Shown here one piece after another: positions 1-9,819 of a DNA stretch of 64,000 nucleotides; positions within the stretch are counted from its first letter, which is position 1; the number at the start of each line of letters is the position of its first letter. The DNA is from Escarpia spicata. Its lineage: Eukaryota; Annelida; Polychaeta; Sabellida; Siboglinidae. The position numbers and the translations under genes were made by a program. The notes beneath the pieces were generated by a model. The model did not search any database and was not told where the DNA came from. It saw only the letters and a program-made list of their open reading frames with translations. The stretch covers positions 47,111,748 to 47,175,747 of the forward strand of contig OZ023205.1 of NCBI GenBank assembly GCA_963995525.1, in the 5' to 3' direction.

Positions 1-555
1 GTTGCTCCATCAATGGGTCTAAGCTATAGCAAGAATAACACTTCTATAGTGCCTAAATCAGAAAGAGGCCATAGAGAGTTTAGGGTAGAAATGGTAGTTT
101 TGTCTGGAGAAAGCACACACACACACGCACACCTACATGCAACTGTCTAGTTTAACAGGGGTCTAGTGGCTTAATGCTGTCTGTTGACACAAGCTACTGC
201 CAGTGACCAATTACACATTAGTCACAGTTTCCATCAAACAATAGCAGGCAGAGAATCTTAGCTCCACAGCTGGATGTAATACACAATCAGAGCCACCACT
301 GATTCATGGTCAAGTAGACTAGCTCAATGCACCAACTAAGACAATACACAACACTGTGAGTGACAGTGTCCAGAGTGAGGCCTAAGCAGTGTCCTCATTG
401 CTGAATAGATCAATTAAACCTGTCAAGTGGGTGACATTCTGCACAAGTGTTCATTAATCCTTAGTGATTGTTCAGAACACCAGACTGACCACATACCTAA
501 ACAAAGCGAATGTAATAGGTGAAGAACAGGTAGTGTTCAAATAGGGGTATTGGTT
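1..555. other. Non-coding AT-rich stretch
   Basis: No gene is supported here. There is a short CA tract near 115-127. The phrase CTTCTATAGTGCCTAAAT around 41-58 recurs near 59850, inside the cereblon region, so it is probably a scrap of a dispersed SINE-like repeat. Confidence 0.5.
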
Positions 556-830
556 GAATTGTATTTGTCTCGACGCAAAAGGCTTTATTGTGCCTTCATC
601 GATTATAAGAAAACATTTTATTTAGTACACCGGTCCTCCCTGTGGTCTAAGATAATTTCATGCAGTATTAATGGTATTGTGTTGAAAGTTGTATACCACA
701 TGTTCAAAAATGCTAAATCATACATAAATCAGGGCCAGGTTGTGTCAGCCTTCTTCTCATGTCATGGCAAGGAGAAAACTTGTGTCCTTTTTTAGTTGCT
801 ATTTGCCTGAATCATTTTGAACACTGTTAG
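556..830 (+). mobile_element. LINE reverse-transcriptase remnant
   Basis: The + strand reads as a decayed piece of a non-LTR retrotransposon reverse transcriptase. The stretch FIDYKK followed by LVHRSSLW matches the usual LINE palm pattern (FIDYxKAFDxVxRxxLW). It is followed by a patch like the G-x-x-SxxFxCxxG region that precedes the catalytic box. The frame opens in mid-domain, stops near 795, and no endonuclease, catalytic YxDD or 3' tail is visible. It is therefore a dead internal fragment. The assignment to LINE RT is by family pattern; the clade is not resolved. Confidence 0.7.
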
Positions 831-1145
831 TCACAATTATAACAGACTTGACATGGCAGCTGGTGAAATTTACAACAACCTTAGAGATGATGATATAGAA
901 AATGTATGAATGATTCAATCAAATAAGATTTCTTGCTTGTGTATAGCGGAACTATGTCAACTCTTCTAATGGTTGACATTTGGTTGTTTCAGGTGTCAAC
1001 TATATTGTGAATCTGTAATTAGTAGTCTATATTGATACAATTGATTTACACAGTACCATGTCTAAATCATGTCTCTAGAATGCATTTGATATCAATAAAG
1101 TGTAGGACATTTCACTCTATAATTGTCCAGAATATTTTTTTTTAA

Positions 1146-1200
1146 TGTTTGTCACCTACAGGTGACAGAATATTAATTTTCTATGTTTGTCACCTACAGG
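1146..1200. repeat. Short direct repeat with palindromic core
   Basis: TGTTTGTCACCTACAGG occurs perfectly at 1146-1162 and again at 1184-1200. The first copy runs on into a near-palindrome (TCACCTACAGGTGA). No function can be read from it. Confidence 0.6.
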
Positions 1201-1573
1201 TTTGTACATACAATACATCTTTAACCAATAGACACCACAGTCACACCATTTTATAATAATTAAATGAACATCAAAATAAACACAACTTGCAATTATAGAA
1301 AATCAATAGTTTTGAAGATAAAAAGTGTTAGGCAACTGTTCAGTCTAACAGGGGTCAAGTGTGTCTACTCTGCCTGGGAGCTGTGACCAATTAAAGATTA
1401 GTCAAGGTCTCAATGGAACAGTAGCACTAGGCTGCAGAGTTTAGTCATGGTGTTGACTTTGTGGCACATTAAACAAAATCTACTGTTGGGGGTGGTCTCA
1501 AGGGCCCTTCTCAAAACCACATCACTAGATAATGTAAAACTTTTGCACTTTGGGGGCCCCTTGGGTGCCCTTA

Positions 1574-1830
1574 GAATGATTCAATCAAATACAGATTTCT
1601 TGTATATAGTGGCACCACCCTAAGATACATCTATGCAAAATTAGAAAAAAAGTTGCTGAACAGTTTTTGAAAAAATAGGCCAAATGTTACATTTTTACCA
1701 GTTTTGGGGTCCTTGGAGGCCCTATGGAGCCCTTAAAATGATTCAGTCAAAAACAGATTTCTCATGCATAGTGGCAGTGCCCTAAGATGTCTATGCAAAA
1801 TTAGAGAAAAAGTTGCTGAACGGTTTTTGA
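1574..1830. repeat. Two diverged copies of a dispersed repeat
   Basis: Copies at 1574-1670 and 1737-1830 share the order AATGATTCA, AAACAGATTTCT, ATAGTGGCA, CTAAGAT, TCTATGCAAAATTAGA and AAAGTTGCTGAAC. A third, shorter piece lies near 906-949. The second copy runs into CGGACGGAGGACACAGAGTG, a phrase resembling dispersed repeats I associate with marine invertebrate genomes; this link is from memory. No coding capacity is visible. Confidence 0.6.
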
Positions 1831-2554
1831 GATACGGCAGCTAACGGCGGACGGAGGACACAGAGTGATGGCAACAGTCCCTTGGACCTTCGGCCAAAAA
1901 ACTAGGTGCACCATATCTTGATGATTCTGTGTGCCTGCTACAGGGATTCGGAGCACGTTTCATAAAACGACATCAGGTCTAAAGGGAATCCACAATGATT
2001 TTCATTGGTTTACTGACATACAGATGACAACTGGTGGGTTTGTAACAAAAATGCACCAATTCCATAAAATAGTAATATTTTCTATATCAAACTACATCTA
2101 CATTAAAAATGGTATACTACACGTTTTAATCGTAACTACTTTACCCATTGGACAACAAACCATGTGTGGCGTCCCCTGGAGGATGGACTCAATTTGTCCT
2201 CTGAAAAAAAGTAAATTACTCTAAATAACCACTGTTGCTTTCTTAAGTACAGCACCAATTGGTAAATTAAAAGGAGTGGTTCAAAGAAGCAAATGAACAT
2301 AGAAAGAGACAAGCTGACTTTGGATCGTCGGAGGTGATACACTTATAATTATTCAAAGTTAGCATATTAACATATAAACTGTTGCAGTATATTTACCTTT
2401 GTGTAAAAACAATTTGGCAGACTGCTATGTCAGAATAAAAAACTTATGTACATAAGTTTTAAGAGTGAAGGTTTTATTCACTCTTTTCATGCAACAAAGT
2501 GATCTTTACGTTATTATGTAGTAAAATTAGTGTATTTTATTTCAAAACCACTTC
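1831..2554. other. Non-coding stretch, nothing recognised
   Basis: Short open frames on both strands show no codon bias, conserved motif or splice-linked continuation. I see no gene or repeat boundary. Confidence 0.5.
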
Positions 2555-2604
2555 ATATATATATATATATATATATACATATATATACATATATATATAT
2601 ATAA
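2555..2604. repeat. TA microsatellite
   Basis: A run of alternating TA, interrupted by two TACA units. It is a simple repeat. Confidence 0.9.
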
Positions 2605-3446
2605 AAGTCTACACAGATTTCTGTTGAACACACACTTTATTGCCTCAAACTAATGTTGGCAAACACTAGCAGAAAGCCCCTTAGTCCTGCTAAATGATCC
2701 TTCTCCCTAATGGCTAACACTGTTTCCTCCGTTCTTGCAACATCTGCTCTGTGGCATTTATTATTGATAATTTTCCCATATTTTAACCCAAGAACAAAAT
2801 CATAACAGCTTACGGTCGCACATCAATTCGATTTTTTAGCTCGTCTCTTTTCACACAAAAATAGAACCTATCCAGTATCAATGACAGCATCCTAGCTCTT
2901 TTGTATGTCTTATTTAATTTTGGTGGAATTGTCAAGTGAACGATTGTTTATACTGGATCCCATCAAAATGCTACAAAAAGGACAAACAAGATCCAGCTGT
3001 ACATACCATAAGGCTAACGTGACTGTAAAATGGTGGATTTCTAGATGATTTGAATAAGCGGAAGGATATTTGGCAGCAATTTGCCTGTGTGACCTGTTTG
3101 TGGAGTAATTCTTGCCGGCATTTGTAAATATTGACGGGTATCACACATACAGGCAATTTACGAGAGCTGGAAGTATGCAATTTTTTTTTTAATCCATCAG
3201 CATATCATTGAGATGATGATAACAGCAGGTGAGAAGTTTAAGACATTTTATAGGTCACGTTTTCTTATAATCAGACAACACGTTAACATGGTAACCTATG
3301 GGAAAACCAACAGTGTGCTGACCCCTAAACACACTTTCATTCATTAGTTACTGTAAATTTCTCTGTATAATATGTATTTTTCCCTTCATGTTTTACTCAA
3401 AAATGTGTGTGCATTATACACGGTGATAAGGCCAAACAAGATTTTC
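2605..3446. other. Non-coding stretch, nothing recognised
   Basis: AT-rich sequence without supported genes. A 69-codon minus frame at 2971-3180 has no recognisable motif. Confidence 0.5.
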
Positions 3447-3612
3447 AGTGCCCACCAGGTTGCGTGACAGTATCCACCAGATGGCAGGCCAGTGTCCACC
3501 AGGTGGCAGGCCAGTGACAGGACAGTGTCTACCAGGTGGCAGGCCAGTGTCCACCAGGTGACAGGACAGTGTCTACTAGCTGGCGTGACAGTGTCCACCA
3601 GGTGGCAAGTAA
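3447..3612. repeat. Minisatellite, about 21-bp unit
   Basis: Imperfect tandem copies of a GTGTCCACCAGGTGGCAGGCCA-like unit. Each unit carries the near-palindrome CCACCAGGTGG. Copies vary by small indels and C/T changes (CTACCAGGTGG, CTACTAGCTGG). Open frames across it are by-products of the repeat. Confidence 0.8.
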
Positions 3613-4738
3613 ATTCTAGCAAGAGCAGATTTAATCAGTTGCAAAATGGTCAAGCTAAAATGCAAATTGGGTTGTAGGACTTACAAGTTTCAGGAGACGA
3701 TATCATCACGAGCAACGAGGCGGTGGCCATGGGCCCATGTCAATGCCATAACTTGCATAAGAGATGGATTCAAGGATGATCATTCAAACACTCCTGAGCC
3801 GCTTTTCAATCAAACTATCAGAAGCCGATATATCAGGGGTTAATACAAGAAATTGGGGTGCGTAATATACGTGGTAATATAGAAATTCTATCAAAATTTA
3901 GCAAAAGTCATGGGTCCTATTATACACAAAAACTTACGATACCCGATCTAATGAAGGTAAAGTTAATTTTGATGATTTTAGCTAAATGTAAATTTCGAGT
4001 AAATAGGTACAATTAATAAAAAAGCTGGCATGCAGCGGAGGCTTCTCGGTGAAATGCACTAGCTCTATATATTAAACTAAACTCAATTTAATTCATTTTG
4101 TATCTGTACATGTATGTGTAAATTTATGCGTATGCCCATCAAAATTCCCACAGAAGTGATATACAGACGCCTACGTGCAGAGGACCTGGAGATAAATCAT
4201 GGCTGAGGGCCACAATCAATGTACTGTCAAAGTTTCAATATTTCCCACTGAAAGTCTCATATAATACATGAGGCTCGTGTGATACACCTAACCTGGCCTA
4301 CTGATATGACCAAACCAAAAAGTGAATACCTTCACAAAAGAATGTTGGTTGCACCTCTAGAAAATAAAACAAATGTACATACTAACATTAGCTCTCTGTC
4401 ATTTCATAGAAAAGCAAGGTATTTTCTAAAGAAACAACTTATTTGTACTTGCTACGGCAAACAACGCACATAAAAGTACATGGTTATTTAACTACTTGTT
4501 ATTAGCCTCACATCACATTTCATTCACAGAGATATTTGGTCCATAAACAAGGTGGACTATTTGTAGCCCGAAGAACAGAGAACAATTATCTAAACTGGAC
4601 AATTGTGTTCTTCACTGACACATTGGCTGTACCTCTGTAATTAAACATAATTAAGACCTGCCAACAGGCCAGTCATAAGCTGCTGTCTGTTGATCACTAA
4701 GTTTCATCTATGAATAACTAAAACATATGATATATAGT
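3613..4738. other. Non-coding stretch, nothing recognised
   Basis: No coding region, RNA gene or clear repeat is visible apart from short AT-rich runs. Confidence 0.5.
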
Positions 4739-4832
4739 GTTCCCAGAGAAGTAGGGTCCGTCAGGAGGTGAAGTGTCAAGCACATTGAGCAGTCTTATGG
4801 ACTGGATACCGTGCAATAGGAGAACTGCCTTC
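4739..4832 (+). mobile_element. SINE 3' tail fragment
   Basis: TTCCCAGAGAAG, AGTGTCAAGC, TTGAGCAGTC and GGACTGGATACCGTGCA follow the same order as in the full SINE at 48551-48870. The tRNA-like head is missing, so this is a 5'-truncated copy. The family name is not known to me. Confidence 0.6.
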
Positions 4833-5759
4833 GCCTCTAAGATTACAAATATTATTGTAAATAAAAACCAATAGCAAGCTTCGCAAAACCAGGTCAAGCT
4901 TTGACAGCGCCCCCAAGTGAATATGAATAAATATGGCAGGCGTTGCACTACATTTGAAATATACATACGGGCACTGGTCATTTTATTTTCACTATTTCTC
5001 GTGGCTATGGGAAGTCACACGAACATTCACCTCCGTTACTAAAGAGGTTTATGACATAACGCTGACATCGAGAAACATTTCTTATTTCTTGTCTAAATCA
5101 ACCCGTCCATGCGTCACTATTTGAGCACTAAATCAACCAGGCGTTGTAGATGTAGTTTGTGCAAAGTATGGATACCGCCTTTGCTGGTTACCAGCATGTA
5201 TGTGCAGCACTAACGTCGATTAATTTTTCCAACGTTGTTTTTTAATGTTTACAATCGGAAGAATGGTTATTATTACATGGTATACTATGTGAATAAATTT
5301 ACTACATATAAAAAGACAAACTATACAGTAGCGAGTTTGAGAGCTAGTCAATCAGAATCACTGCCTGCTGGCTGAAGCACCAACCAGCGACAGATGACGT
5401 GAAGTCTGAAGAATATTCAACAATTTTCTGGCCATTCTGCAGCCAATCTGCACGCTTTATTACATGATATATTATGTGGAAAAACTTACGTCACATAATA
5501 AAGTAGAAAAACTGGACAAATTTATTCAAAATGCAATGCCTGCTGGCTAAAGCGCTAATCAGTGCTGAATCAGCAACAGAAACATTGGAGCAGACAACAT
5601 TCAGTCTGAAGAATATTCAACAACTGTCTGCCCTTTTTTGTATTTCTGTATGTTTATTGTCTATATTTTGTTAACAAATGTATTTATGTATGTGGCTCAC
5701 ATAGGGGTGGGTGGTAATGCGAGCAGGTGGGCGGTTAACCCAAATGTTTGGGAAATAGG
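4833..5759. other. Non-coding stretch left of the hAT-like element
   Basis: No gene seen. Two segments near 5330-5450 and 5500-5640 look like diverged copies of each other: both contain CACTGCCTGCTGGCT or a close variant, then TCTGAAGAATATTCAACAA. The bases just before the element (ATAGGGGTGGGTGGTAATGCG, near 5701) resemble those just after it (near 7137). Confidence 0.5.
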
Positions 5760-7129
5760 CAGGGGTGACTGAATTACTTAAATTTTATACTTGAGTAGAA
5801 GTAAAAGTAATTCAGCTCAGAACTACTTGAGTAGAAGTAAAAGTAGTGACTAAAAATCCTACTTGAGTAAAAAGTAAAACTACTTTCCAGAAGTACTTGA
5901 AATAAAAGCAGAAGTAAAAGTAGAACGGTAAGATGTTTTGTCAGGCAAGTAACCAACAATAATTACTGCATCGACGAACAACCAAAAATTCGACAGCGGG
6001 CCACGGTAATGTGTTCCGATATCTGCCACCATGGGCGCTAGCTGCCGCTGTCACTGCACCAACTGACCAAGAACGCCGTTGAAGTCCAGGTCGAAGCCAG
6101 TCATTGTGCAGGCCGCGATATCTATAATTACGCGGTTCATGAAGCTTATTGAGATGCCAACCAACGTCAATGTGTATTATGCTTAAATGCCATACATACA
6201 CTGTTGAATGTTGAACTGAATAAAATTCATATATGTTGTAGTTTTAAAATAGATTACGGATTAACGGTCCACCGTACATGAACCGAGTGATAATATGGTA
6301 CCGATGACGTAAAGAAACCTCAGCAGCTGAACACGCAAATGAGTTGACAAATGCAGTGCTAAGGTTGACCAAAGATTGAAAATTTTTAATAAATCCGCTC
6401 ATAGCTGGCTTAACTTCATCTTTCAATCAATATCGATTTAGAACTCACATTTACCGTGCCAAATAATACTGCGATCGATTCGCCGTTTGGTATGCGGCTG
6501 ACGAATTCATATTTTGGCACACCAAACAAATTTGCGTTTATCACAGCAAAAAGATAATATTTGCGCAATGTTAGTATACTGATCTTCCCTACAGTGCTGC
6601 ATTAAACATATCAATCCCATTATTATGCCAAGGGTAGCCTATGTGTGAATTTCAATTGCACTTTACAAGTCACCTAAGCCAGGAGAACCTGCAGAAGGGG
6701 CCTATTCGCAGAAGCCACTACTGTCAGAAGGGAAATGATTCGATTGATGTCCGCACAAAACAAACAATGCCTCACACCACATTGACTGTTCCTAATGACT
6801 TGACCATAGTAACACAAGTCAAGCGACAGTTATTACTGTGTTAACATAGTTTACCAACGCTCTACTTTCTTATAATTATATACGTTTATTGAAATGTTGT
6901 CGACGGGAGGATTGCCAACAGGTCGACATAGTTCAGAAAAAAATGTTACGAAAATATATCGCGAAGTAAATGAAAGTAACGAAGTAAAAAGTAGCGTTAC
7001 CTTAGACAAAACTATTTTGCTACAAGTAGAAGTAGTTAATATAAATAGTACTTCATTACTCTCCGTTACTTGAAAAAACTACTCAAGTAGAGTAACAAAG
7101 TAGTTTTACTTCGTTACATGACACCCCTG
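5760..7129. mobile_element. Non-autonomous hAT-like DNA transposon
   Basis: The element begins CAGGGGTG and ends CACCCCTG, an 8-bp perfect terminal inverted repeat. It is flanked by GAAATAGG (5752-5759) and GAAATAGA (7130-7137), an 8-bp target duplication with one mismatch, as expected for hAT insertions. Both ends carry many copies of an ACTTGAGTAGAAGTAAAAGTA motif, inverted between left (5783-5925) and right (6965-7120) ends, as in hAT subterminal transposase-binding arrays. No transposase domain is visible in the interior. An 86-codon minus frame at 5941-6201 lies in a more GC-rich patch that could be captured sequence, but has no recognisable motif. Movement would need transposase supplied elsewhere. 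Confidence 0.8.
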
Positions 7130-7137
7130 GAAATAGA

Positions 7138-7997
7138 TAGGGGCGGGCGATAATGCGGTCAAATAAGGTATTATATTTAACAAAACTATACTGCTAAATG
7201 TTCTTAAATGTACTGCAGCAATGCAAAATAACATATCAGCACAATAGGAGTAAATGACATTTGATGATACTGTTTCACAAATGGGGTTGCTAGTATTGGA
7301 TCATCATCACACTGAAATCAATACCATATGCATGAACACAAACACTGACTGCATGTGTCCATCAAAGTGTACAGCCAAAACATTACATGTGCAATTTGTT
7401 TATAGTTTTAGTAACACAAACGTGGCAGCAATTTCAGCAGGAATGAAGGACACATTATTTTATTTTTTTCTCGCATTTTTCTGCATTCTGTGAGCCAAAT
7501 CAGGCACAAGTGACATCAACAGTTTAATCCACTCAACATTCTACACTCATGACAACTCAGCCAACTGATAGCCACAACAACAAATTACTTCACAAAATAT
7601 ATCGGTGTATCTGTCAAATATATCAGTGTAAACAAATATCAGTATATGACTATATGTTTACAATGTATTGGTATATCTAGATACATACATTGTAGTATTC
7701 CTTCAAGAATTAAATCACATTATTTTGAAAAGAAAAACAATTATAAAAACAACATGTCAAGCATTTTTATTTAGTAAATTTTGATGTTTCATTTCAGTAC
7801 GACAGGCCAGATTTCGGGCCGCACTGACTGTGACGCTTCAGTATAACAGGCCGGTTATTTGGCATTGATGATGTCTGCTATTCAAATCGTTTTTACTCAT
7901 AATTACCACTATGTGGAGCCACTTGTGTATGGTTGTCAAGGCAAATAAATTAGTTACGAAGCAGTGGTCATCATTTATTATCAGTCAATAATAGTTT
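7138..7997. other. Non-coding stretch, nothing recognised
   Basis: AT-rich sequence between the hAT-like element and the small frame at 7998. It has no recognisable coding motif or repeat boundary. Confidence 0.5.
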
Positions 7998-8147
7998 ATG
8001 GAGACTTTCGAGGTTTTTAATGATGGATTATCAAAATCTGCGGTGGCCACAATGGCGGACGACATTACTTCAACTAGCGATTCCCCACTGTATATTTTGG
8101 ATAGATTATTTGATAGTTTTAGCGAAGAATCTTTTGTCGGATGTTGA
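7998..8147 (+). CDS. Possible short 5' coding exon (unrecognised)
   Basis: A 49-codon frame starts at 7998. An inner in-frame ATG at 8052 sits in the strong context CACAATGG. The inner start would give an acidic, serine-rich peptide beginning MADDITSTSDSPLY. The frame closes at a TGA at 8145-8147. The local CG density (GGCGGACGAC, TCGGATGTTGACGATCG) exceeds that of the surroundings, which is the only hint of a gene 5' end. I recognise no family and find no downstream exon. It could equally be chance. Confidence 0.2.
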   Translation: METFEVFNDGLSKSAVATMADDITSTSDSPLYILDRLFDSFSEESFVGC

Positions 8148-8433
8148 CGATCGACACAATAACGATGTCGGTGAACTTAGTATAAAACTGTGTTCAGCAA
8201 CAGCAAAAACTTGGATTGCTGGTTACCATGACGATAGAATGTAAAATGATATGGCTTATTTTACTCGCTGATTATCATACTTTCCGAAAATATATAACAT
8301 TCCTATTCATAAAATGCATTTTTGTCGCTCAAATCTTGACTTGAAGTGAGGTAGTCCATTGTCTTGCATATTCACTGGGAATGCAGTATTCAGTGGTCAC
8401 AGCTGGTCAGGGCTGTAGTACTGAAATGGTTGG
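8148..8433. other. Non-coding flank with the left target duplication
   Basis: No gene seen. The last five bases, GTTGG at 8429-8433, are the left target-site duplication of the Gypsy element; the right copy is at 13055-13059. Confidence 0.7.
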
Positions 8434-8596
8434 TGTAATGTAGTCGCATTGCTAGGAAGAACTACACGGTTTACGTCATATTATCGGAGCCGCAGCAGTA
8501 GTATATCCGCCGGCTTGTGTGTTTTGGTTTTGTTCCGTTCATGTTAATAAACGAATCCAGCTTCAGTCAGTCTGATTATATCCTGAATATATGACA
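8434..8596 (+). repeat. 5' LTR of the young Gypsy element
   Basis: 163 bp, TGTAATG...ATGACA. It differs from the 3' LTR at three sites: TCA versus TTG after CACGGTTTACG (two changes), and CCG versus CCA in GTTTTGTTCC. It contains AATAAA (in TTAATAAACG, near 8546), a plausible polyadenylation signal. Confidence 0.95.
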
Positions 8597-8614
8597 CTGG
8601 CGACGAGGATCTGA
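8597..8614 (+). promoter_or_regulatory. Putative primer binding site
   Basis: CTGGCGACGAGGATCTGA directly abuts the 5' LTR, where a tRNA primer would pair. The TGGCRACGAG core also follows the 5' LTR of the minus-strand Gypsy element at 46.9-49.1 kb (TTGGCAACGAGAAAC). The priming tRNA was not identified. Confidence 0.6.
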
Positions 8615-8628
8615 ATCCAACCTACGCG

Positions 8629-9792
8629 ATGGCTTCCTCGAGCATCATCGGTGCTATGTGCGAGTTCGATGAGCGAAGAGAGGAGGTCAACAGCTATCTG
8701 GAAAGACTGGAGCAGTGGATGCTGGCTAACGCTATTGGTGAGCCTACGCCGGCCGGCACAGCGGATCGTCGTGTGAGTGTGCTTCTAGCTGTAATCAGGC
8801 CTAAAGCATACGCCCTTCTACGGAACCTACTCACTCCAGCAAAGCCGTCTGATCAGACTTTTGCAGTGCTGACAGCGACCCTGGTGACGCACTACCGACC
8901 ACAGCGAATTGTGATCGCTGAACGCTTCCGGTATAACAAACGCAACCAGGGTGACGGGGAGTCAGTAGCCGACTACATAGTGGCACTGAAACAGCTGGCC
9001 TCGACGTGTGACTTTGGGACGTTTCTGGATGAGGCGTTGAGGGACCGTTTCGTATGCGGTCTACACAACGAAGCTACACAGAAGCGCCTCCTAGCGGACA
9101 AAGATTTGACGTTCATCACGGCGTGCACGGTCGCTCAAGCGATGGAGCTGGCAGCTCACAACACGATGGAGCTGACTGACAAGGCAAGTGTGATGGAGGT
9201 ACACCGGGTGACGGGTCATCCACGACGGCAGCAGCAGGTGTTGACGAAAGAGCATGTGGTGTCGAGGAGAACGGGTGATAATACAGTGAGGCAGTCGTGT
9301 ATGCGTTGCGGGCTGAATCACGATGCTCAGACTTGCAAGTTTCGCAAAGCTAAGTGCTATGGGTGCGGACGTATTGGACATTTGCATAAAATGTGCCAAA
9401 CTCGCAGCAACACCAACCTGGTGCATGATGACGGAGGGGAAAGTGACAGCAGTAGTGGACTCGGAATTCACCACATCACGGAGGCCAGATCGACGGGCGA
9501 CAGTGACGTGTCCGCGATTACGGTAGGACAGCGCACACCTAAGTACATGGTGACTGTCAGGGTTGATGGTAGGCCTATCGACATGGAGATCGATACTGGC
9601 GCAGTGGTGTCAGTCACGTCCGAGCAGCTGTACAATGAACAGTTGTCTCGCTTTGCACTAGAGCCAACACAGCTGCAACTGAGAGACTATCAAGGTGGTC
9701 TCCTGCCGCTAAGAGGAGTGATAACCATCCCGGTGAGCTACAACAAACAGAGTGTTGAACTACCTCTCGTCATCGTGGCAGGTGACGGATGA
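8629..9792 (+). CDS. Gypsy gag and protease portion of the polyprotein
   Basis: 387 codons from the first ATG, 32 bp after the LTR. The first 200 residues form the gag capsid-like region, with the LTHYxP...ERFRYxxRxQ pattern usual in Gypsy gag. Two zinc knuckles follow. The first starts at Cys224 and is a CX2CX3HX4C variant, one residue short of the canonical form. The second starts at Cys243 and is CX2CX4HX4C. The aspartic-protease motif DTGA is at residues 322-325. The frame ends at a TGA just before the conserved end of the protease; the following codons in the same frame encode LLGRNW, normally part of that domain. The stop may be decay or, less likely, a recoding site. Confidence 0.93.
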   Translation: MASSSIIGAMCEFDERREEVNSYLERLEQWMLANAIGEPTPAGTADRRVSVLLAVIRPKAYALLRNLLTPAKPSDQTFAVLTATLVTHYRPQRIVIAERFRYNKRNQGDGESVADYIVALKQLASTCDFGTFLDEALRDRFVCGLHNEATQKRLLADKDLTFITACTVAQAMELAAHNTMELTDKASVMEVHRVTGHPRRQQQVLTKEHVVSRRTGDNTVRQSCMRCGLNHDAQTCKFRKAKCYGCGRIGHLHKMCQTRSNTNLVHDDGGESDSSSGLGIHHITEARSTGDSDVSAITVGQRTPKYMVTVRVDGRPIDMEIDTGAVVSVTSEQLYNEQLSRFALEPTQLQLRDYQGGLLPLRGVITIPVSYNKQSVELPLVIVAGDG

Positions 9793-9819
9793 CGACCAGC
9801 GCTGCTAGGTCGCAATTGG

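Noticed and set aside
5941..6201. 86-codon minus frame inside the hAT-like element
   Set aside because: GC-richer patch, but no transposase or other recognisable motif; kept only as possible captured sequence.
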